Shown here: positions 59,360-64,000 of the stretch, piece after piece
Layout of the letters: every line of letters begins with the position of its first letter
How positions within the stretch are numbered: the first letter of the stretch is position 1
From: Planctomycetaceae bacterium
Lineage (GTDB): Bacteria > Planctomycetota > Phycisphaerae > Phycisphaerales > SM1A02
NCBI GenBank assembly: GCA_027490145.1
Contig: JAIXYQ010000008.1
Location: 1-64,000, forward strand
Length of the DNA: 64,000 bases
Direction of reading: 5' to 3'
Made by a program: the position numbers and the translations under genes
The notes under the pieces: model-generated
Told to the model about the DNA's origin: nothing
The model's database searches: none
What the model saw: the letters and a program-made list of their open reading frames with translations, nothing else

Positions 59360-60327
59360 TAGAGCACCGTCCCGGTGTTGGGATCGCGCAGTTCGATGGT
59401 CCGGCCACGCAGGTCCATGACGCGCTCGATCAGCATGCCGGAGAACGGCCCGTGCGCCTGCACCTCCCGAACGACCACGACCGCCTCGGAGCCCCCGAGC
59501 GGATCGGTCAGCACGAGTTCGTAGCTCCTCGAGGTATCCAGGCCAACCAGCGCCAGGAAGAGGTTGTGAGTCACGGGATCAGTCCACACGATCACGCCAC
59601 CAGTCGACGACGGACCGGTCCCCGCAAGCGCCGCCGACGGGACACCGTCGCGAAGGAACGGCTCGATGGTCGGGCCGAGCAAGGCCTTCAGTTCTTCGCG
59701 CGACGATGCCGAGATCGCGGCGAGCGTGACCTTCTCGCTGAGGCTCACCTGACGGGCGAGGGCGTACCCAGCCACCACAAGGCACGAAGCGAGCGCGATG
59801 CACGCGGCCCGCAGCATGTAGCCATGGCTTCGGGAGCGATCCAGCATCGCGCGGAGCCGCTCGAGTTCCGTCTGCGTAGCCGCCTCGGCCACGCGCTGCA
59901 GGACGTCGGCATCACGCGCTGCGGCAGCCGATGCTGCCGGGGCGAGCGGCGCCGCCAGCGCGGCGGGCGCCAACGGCGCGGGAGCCACGATGGGGGAAGC
60001 GATCGGCGCGGCGATGGTCGCAGGCCGCGGCGCTGCCGCAGGCCGACCGATGGACGCGATGGGCGCGAGTTCGGACTCGCTCTCGGTCACGGCATCGGCG
60101 ATGCGCGCCATGACCTTGTACTTGAGGCCGGCTTCGGGCTCCTCATCGCACAGGCCGATGGGATCAAGCACTGCCGCATCCTGGATCGCATGAAGTTCCG
60201 CTCGGAGCGCCGGCGATGCATCGCGGAGGCCGCGCTCGAACCGGGCCTGCTCGACGGTGTCGAGCGCCCCCAGGGCATCGAGTTCTGCAAGTTCAAGCAA
60301 TTCGTCGCGGGTCGGTGGCACGGTCAT
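59341..60327 (-). CDS. Anti-sigma factor, RskA-like
   Basis: The ATG at 60327 has GAGGGAG upstream and opens a 328-residue protein. The N-terminal part (about 1-80) is a helical sigma-binding-like domain (TRDELLELAELDALGALDTVEQARFE, then an Ala-rich helix). An Ala/Pro-rich linker follows (94-140). One membrane helix lies at about 171-190, and the C-terminal domain (about 200-328) is RskA-like and extracytoplasmic (SSTGGVIVWTDPVTHNLFLALVGLD, then YELVLTDPLGGSEAV). It lies 134 bp downstream of an ECF sigma gene on the same strand, so it should hold that sigma factor at the membrane. Its 3' end lies in a tandem repeat. Confidence 0.85.
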   Translation of the reverse strand: MTVPPTRDELLELAELDALGALDTVEQARFERGLRDASPALRAELHAIQDAAVLDPIGLCDEEPEAGLKYKVMARIADAVTESESELAPIASIGRPAAAPRPATIAAPIASPIVAPAPLAPAALAAPLAPAASAAAARDADVLQRVAEAATQTELERLRAMLDRSRSHGYMLRAACIALASCLVVAGYALARQVSLSEKVTLAAISASSREELKALLGPTIEPFLRDGVPSAALAGTGPSSTGGVIVWTDPVTHNLFLALVGLDTSRSYELVLTDPLGGSEAVVVVREVQAHGPFSGMLIERVMDLRGRTIELRDPNTGTVLYRGQLR

Positions 60328-60461
60328 GGACACAACTCCCTCGTGTGCGCCGGCATGGCACAGCACGCTTGTCCTCTTTCGTTCCCGGCCGAGGAATCGG
60401 CCGCCCAACCCAGCTTTCTTCGCCTGCCTATACGCAGGCCCGTTCCGTCAGGAAGCAGCAA

Positions 60462-61016
60462 TCATCCGATTGCGCGATCAATTCCATATCGGTCCCGAAG
60501 CCGCTGCAGTCCTCGGCTGAGGGCACTCTTCACGGTGCCCAGCGGCAGACCGGTCTGTTCGGACACCTCACGCAGGCTGTACCCCTGCATGTAGACGCGT
60601 TCGATGACGACCCGCTGCTGCTCGGGCAGGTCCGCCAGGCGGCGGCGCATGTCCGGCGACAGGTCGCTCGGCGCGGGTTCAAGCACGGAGTCGTCGCGGA
60701 CCTCGTTCGCCATCTCAGGGGTCAGCCCGGCCATGGTGGGACGCACCTTCTTGCGGCGCAGGCGGTCGATGAGGCAGCGTCGGGTGATGAGCATGACCCA
60801 CGTCACCAACTTGGCGCGCTGCGGGTCGTACTTGTCGGCGGTGCGCCAGATCTGCACGAACACATCCTGGGCCGCGTCCTCGGCTTCGGCACGCACCCGC
60901 AGGGTGGTCAGGCAGCTCTTGTAGACCAAGGCTCCGAAGCGATCGTAGAGCTCCAAGACGGCCTTTTCGTCCGCCTGAGCAACGCGCTGCATGAGCAGCT
61001 GGTCAATGTCGGTCAT
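60462..61016 (-). CDS. ECF sigma-70 factor (SigK-like)
   Basis: The 184-residue protein has region 2 (about 14-78, AVLELYDRFGALVYKSCLTTL, AEDAAQDVFVQIWRTADKY, RAKLVTWVMLITRRCLIDRLRR) and region 4 (about 128-178, LPEQQRVVIERVYMQGYSLREVSEQTGLPLGTVKSALSRGLQRL). It lacks regions 1 and 3, as ECF sigmas do. The anti-sigma gene follows. GAGG lies 6 nt before the ATG at 61016, so unlike most genes here it has a leader. It probably controls its own operon and some envelope genes. Confidence 0.95.
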   Translation of the reverse strand: MTDIDQLLMQRVAQADEKAVLELYDRFGALVYKSCLTTLRVRAEAEDAAQDVFVQIWRTADKYDPQRAKLVTWVMLITRRCLIDRLRRKKVRPTMAGLTPEMANEVRDDSVLEPAPSDLSPDMRRRLADLPEQQRVVIERVYMQGYSLREVSEQTGLPLGTVKSALSRGLQRLRDRYGIDRAIG

Positions 61017-61060
61017 CTTTTCCCTCTTCCTGCCCGGACAGGCCAGGCTCTACCCACTTC

Positions 61061-61079
61061 ATCCACCGGAGGGGTGGAT
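61061..61079. promoter_or_regulatory. Inverted repeat upstream of ECF sigma gene
   Basis: ATCCACC and GGTGGAT flank GGAGG, a perfect 7-bp inverted repeat 45 nt upstream of the sigma factor ATG. It may be an operator or a leader hairpin. Confidence 0.4.
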
Positions 61080-61183
61080 CCAAACTCGTTGGCCGCCGAA
61101 GCGACCTTGACTCCGTGGCACCTCCCTTGCAGTCAGGGCGGCGTCTTTCTCCACTCAGGGGGAGAGTGCCACCGACCGGGAGA

Positions 61184-61288
61184 TGCGCAAATAGTTGGGG
61201 AAAAACTTTCGCGCTTTTGCGCAACCGTGACATAGTCCTCACATCTCGGAGGCGGCGAAGGGGCGGCCAATAATGGCCGGAGGCCCCA
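61184..61288 (+). promoter_or_regulatory. Structured leader of pseudopilin gene
   Basis: An 8-bp inverted repeat (TGCGCAAA at 61184-61191, TTTGCGCA at 61216-61223) precedes a CATAGT box (61231-61236). A second stem (GGGGC at 61260-61264 with GCCCC at 61283-61287, and an inner GGCC/GGCC) carries the GGAGG ribosome site on its 3' side, next to the ATG at 61289. Confidence 0.4.
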
Positions 61289-62083
61289 ATGCCAGCACCG
61301 TCCTTGCGACAGTCTGGGCCTTGCCGAACTCGTGGGTGTGGAGCCATCGCTCCGCATGCGCGCGCGTTCACGTTGATCGAGCTGCTGATCACCATCGGCA
61401 TCACGGCGATCCTGCTGGGCACGCTCATGCCGGCCGTGCGCGCTGCGCGCGAGCAAGCCAACCGCATCGAGTGCAGTTCGAACCTCCACCAGATCGGCTT
61501 GGCGATCGCCATGTACGGCTCGTCGAACGACGATCGATTGCCTGAGACCATCTACTCGCGGGGTCAGGGGCTTCCCGCCGAGATGATGTCGGCGAACGTG
61601 GTGCTGGCCGACCCGTTGCCGCCCGGCCTTGGCACCGAACAGATCTTCCAGAACGAGGAGGGCTCGCGCTGGGACGGACTGGGCGTCCTCGCCGGGCCCA
61701 TGAACTACGTGTTGCCCCGAACGCTCTACTGCCCGAGCCACCATGGCGAGCACACGTTCGAGCGCTACGAGTCCGTTTGGGCTGCGGGCGGCCACCAGAA
61801 GATCACCATCAACTACCAGTATTGCGGCGACATCGATCGCGCCCGCGGCACCGTGCGCCGCCTGTGGATGAATCCTCGCGCGGCGATCGTGGCCGACGGC
61901 ATGCGTGAGGTGTCCGACGTCAACCACGGCTGTGGTTGCTGCGCGCTCCATGCCGACGGCTCCACCAGCTGGTGGTACGACGAGGGCGCCAAGCTCATCA
62001 CGCCTCGAGAGACCTTCATGATGGGTGGCGAGCAGGTCGCAGACTGGTACGACGCCTTCTGGGCCGATCTGTCGGCTCGCTGA
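61289..62083 (+). CDS. Type IV pilin-like / type II secretion pseudopilin
   Basis: The 264-residue protein has an N-terminal prepilin signal. A basic leader (about 26 residues) ends before the cleavage motif [26 protein letters not shown], where processing would occur between Ala26 and Phe27 and the first mature residues form the conserved hydrophobic helix. The following [24 protein letters not shown] is typical of planctomycete DUF1559-like or H-X9-DG pseudopilins. The C-terminal head is about 190 residues with many Cys and His, such as [15 protein letters not shown] precedes the ATG at 61289. Confidence 0.82.
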   Translation: MPAPSLRQSGPCRTRGCGAIAPHARAFTLIELLITIGITAILLGTLMPAVRAAREQANRIECSSNLHQIGLAIAMYGSSNDDRLPETIYSRGQGLPAEMMSANVVLADPLPPGLGTEQIFQNEEGSRWDGLGVLAGPMNYVLPRTLYCPSHHGEHTFERYESVWAAGGHQKITINYQYCGDIDRARGTVRRLWMNPRAAIVADGMREVSDVNHGCGCCALHADGSTSWWYDEGAKLITPRETFMMGGEQVADWYDAFWADLSAR

Positions 62084-62137
62084 CGCAGCGTCCGTCTGGA
62101 GCGCGTGGCGCCGTGAACGCGCCGATCAGGTCTGGGA

Positions 62138-63064
62138 TCAACGCGCCCGGCGTGAGCAGGACAGAGCGTTCATCCGGTGGTGTCCGATGCCCGGGTCATG
62201 CAGTTCGCAACGCTCCACACGCATGCGCGCGGAGACGAGCGCGAGGTCGATGTGCAGGATCGGCCACTCACGGGGCCAGCTGGCGCCCCACCCCTGCCCG
62301 GCGACGGACCAGGCTTCGTCGAACCCCGGGAAGGCGGCATGAACGCTGGCACTTCCCCGCGTGCAATTGAAGTCACCGACGATCATGTCGACCGACCGGA
62401 GGTCGAGCGATGCCCGGACCTGCGCCGCGAATCGGGCCAGGGCCGCGTACCGAGCGCGGGCCGGGCTCGACGGCAGGTCGACCGCCAGCACGCTGGTCTG
62501 GCCCGAGCCCGGGTCTTCGAAGCGGAAGAGCGTGGCGAATCCGTCGTCACCCTGCACGATCGGACGCGCTTCGATCACCCTGACGGGCCCGGTGAGCAGG
62601 AACGTCCCGGCTTCGGCGATCGCATCACCGGGCTGCATCCACTGCGAGGCATGTTCGGCCAAACGCCCCGGGTTCGAGATGATCATGACGCGACCGGACC
62701 ACGCGGCCAGCACGCGGGCACACGCCGGAGCCTGTTCCCCGGGCCAGCGGGCGTTCCAGCAGAGCAGGTGCACCGCTGACGCACTGTGCGCGCGATCGAC
62801 CAGTCTGAACGACTGCATGGAGGCTCCCGCCGCCACCACCAGGGCCGCGCAGCCCGCAGCGGCGAGTCGGCGCCGCGCAGCACCGCGCGGGAGCGCCACG
62901 GCGCTGGCCAACCACGCCAGTGACGCGACCAGGGCCACGGGCGCGGGGATCCACCAGAGCCACTGGGACCAGGCCCAGCGATCATTCACCAGGCAGCCGA
63001 CGCCCCAGGCGAGCACCAACGAGACCGAACAGGCCAAGGGAAGGATGGCGAGCCGACGCAGCAT
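62138..63064 (-). CDS. Endonuclease/exonuclease/phosphatase-fold membrane protein
   Basis: The 308-residue protein has two to three N-terminal membrane helices (about 5-85), then an EEP-type domain with SAVHLLCWNARWP, MIVGDFNCTRGS and PILHIDLALVSARM, followed by GIGHHRMNALSC where the family usually has SDHRP. The metal and catalytic residues Asn, Asp and His are mostly kept. The nuclease is likely to face the periplasm. It starts 3 nt after the neighbouring phosphatase gene and converges on the pseudopilin gene. Confidence 0.75.
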   Translation of the reverse strand: MLRRLAILPLACSVSLVLAWGVGCLVNDRWAWSQWLWWIPAPVALVASLAWLASAVALPRGAARRRLAAAGCAALVVAAGASMQSFRLVDRAHSASAVHLLCWNARWPGEQAPACARVLAAWSGRVMIISNPGRLAEHASQWMQPGDAIAEAGTFLLTGPVRVIEARPIVQGDDGFATLFRFEDPGSGQTSVLAVDLPSSPARARYAALARFAAQVRASLDLRSVDMIVGDFNCTRGSASVHAAFPGFDEAWSVAGQGWGASWPREWPILHIDLALVSARMRVERCELHDPGIGHHRMNALSCSRRAR

Positions 63065-63067
63065 GGA

Positions 63068-64000
63068 TCACGCGCGCGGGGCCGCTCGTTGCGTCCGAAC
63101 TGCCCGCACCAGGTCCGCGTGCAGCGATGGGTCGCACACGATGATGCCTTCGTTGGCGGTCATGTCCTCGCCGAGCGTGAAGTCCAGCGGCGCGCCGTCG
63201 GCATCGCTGGCGGCAGCGCCGGCCTCGGTCGCGATGAGCACGCCGGCGGCGTGGTCCCAACCGTGCTCCGCACGCGGCACGCTGCCGGGTACGCGGACGA
63301 TGCAGTCGCCGGCGCCGAGCGCCACCAGCGCGTACTTGAGTTGCGAGTCCACGGCCACCGTTTCCCAGGGGCGCCCGAGCGACTCAACCACCGCGGCGGC
63401 CCGAGCGGTACGCCCGCCCGGCTCGACGCTGTTGAGCAACCGCACTACGCCTTGCATGGGCGCGCGCTGTACGCGACGCGTCGGTGCCAACGTGGCAGGG
63501 TCGTGCAGCCACGACCCGCCGCCGCGTGTGGCCGCGATCAAGACCCCGGGCGGCTCACCGATCCGGGACAGATCCATGTCCGCGACGAGCGTCGGCAGCC
63601 CCAGGACGCCGTGCGTGACGCCACGCGCATCGACATGCGCCAGGCACACGGCATAGTGGCGACTGCTGCGGTAGCCCTTCGTCCCATCGATCGGGTCAAG
63701 CGTCCAGAAGCCCGTTCGCGCATCCGCCGGCGCCTTCCAGGCCAACGCTTCGAGTGGATCTGCGTCGAATCCGCCGACCGCTGCCGCGACGGCCTTGCGC
63801 GCCAGGGCCCGCATGGCTTCCGCATCGGGCCCCTCGAGGCTCGTGGGCGACTCCTCGCCGACGACACCTGCAAGGCCGAGTTCCCGGCGCAGCACGATGG
63901 CTGCAGCAGCCTGTGCTGCGACATCCCCAGCCGTCACCGGCGAACCATCCGGCTTGATGCAGGGGACTCGACCGAGCGGGTGCTCCGTCACGAGGGCAAT
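63068..64000 (-). CDS. 3'(2'),5'-bisphosphate nucleotidase / inositol monophosphatase family (5' end outside window)
   Basis: The frame is open to the end of the window, so the N-terminus is missing (about 30 residues by comparison with SAL1/CysQ-like proteins). The visible part has SPVTAGDVAAQ, the Glu of VVGEESP, the metal-binding DPIDGTKGY motif near the middle, and the C-terminal WDHAAGVLIATEAG. DPIDGTKGY with RGGGSW fits 3'(2'),5'-bisphosphate nucleotidases (SAL1/HAL2-type), which remove PAP, better than inositol monophosphatase. It is followed by the endonuclease-like gene after 3 nt. Confidence 0.88.
   Translation of the reverse strand: MALVTEHPLGRVPCIKPDGSPVTAGDVAAQAAAAIVLRRELGLAGVVGEESPTSLEGPDAEAMRALARKAVAAAVGGFDADPLEALAWKAPADARTGFWTLDPIDGTKGYRSSRHYAVCLAHVDARGVTHGVLGLPTLVADMDLSRIGEPPGVLIAATRGGGSWLHDPATLAPTRRVQRAPMQGVVRLLNSVEPGGRTARAAAVVESLGRPWETVAVDSQLKYALVALGAGDCIVRVPGSVPRAEHGWDHAAGVLIATEAGAAASDADGAPLDFTLGEDMTANEGIIVCDPSLHADLVRAVRTQRAAPRA

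Overview
The window reads as chromosomal DNA of a GC-rich planctomycete, most likely of the class Phycisphaerae. The lineage call is an inference from family content. It rests on a DUF1549-LamG-DUF1553 protein followed by a DUF1501 protein, a planctomycete-type cytochrome c joined to leucine-rich repeats, a DUF1570 gluzincin, a small exported protein ending in dockerin-like GDLDGNGTIDGGDLALLLANWG-type repeats, and several secreted or lipoprotein orphans. There is no insertion sequence, phage, CRISPR array or other obvious mobile DNA. Gene density is high and most genes are ordinary housekeeping or planctomycete-lineage genes.

Layout. 1-8.9 kb: acyl-CoA and propionate-type carbon metabolism (end of a 3-hydroxyacyl-CoA dehydrogenase, a B12-dependent acyl-CoA mutase large subunit with isobutyryl-CoA-mutase-like specificity residues, a citrate or 2-methylcitrate synthase, a methylisocitrate lyase), mixed with exported proteins. 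9-13.7 kb: a PQQ-like propeller protein, purH, an isolated nuoC, a possible PD-(D/E)XK protein and tRNA-Arg(TCT). 13.8-18.3 kb: a three-gene cassette of exported orphans converging on the cytochrome c/LRR membrane protein. 18.3-22.4 kb: a tight minus-strand operon of a conserved lipoprotein, two CrcB/Fluc fluoride-channel subunits, a HEPN-motif protein and DNA polymerase IV. 22.4-27.4 kb: PAP2 protein, DUF1549/LamG/DUF1553 protein and DUF1501 protein, translationally coupled. 27.4-31 kb: full-length B12-dependent methionine synthase. 31-38.6 kb: lipoprotein, NatA/NatB-type ABC exporter, HIT protein, MFS protein and ribosomal protein S1. 38.6-39 kb: an unusual intergenic block with two opposed terminators, a folded RNA candidate and a 27-residue membrane micropeptide frame. 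39-46.7 kb: exported proteins, MFS, a GT39/83-type glycosyltransferase and a MacB-like permease. 46.8-51.9 kb: orphan histidine kinase, a twin-zinc-finger protein, trmB, the rpsU-rsfS-panD operon, a NYN ribonuclease and pdxH. 51.9-57.2 kb: dnaE, a class IV aminotransferase and a small membrane protein. 57.3-61 kb: ABC-F ATPase and an ECF sigma/anti-sigma pair. 61.3-64 kb: a pseudopilin, an endonuclease/exonuclease/phosphatase-family protein and the 3' part of a CysQ/SAL1-like phosphatase.

How genes relate. Several pieces point to odd/branched-chain acyl-CoA and propionate use (mutase, dehydrogenase, citrate/methylcitrate synthase, methylisocitrate lyase) and to B12 use (mutase and MetH). The most striking general signal is in the promoters. 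About twenty genes have a TAnnnT -10 box ending only 6-10 nt before an ATG or GTG, so their mRNAs should be leaderless or nearly so. This geometry was also used to choose several start codons. Genes inside operons instead show Shine-Dalgarno sequences or 4-nt ATGA/GTGA overlaps.
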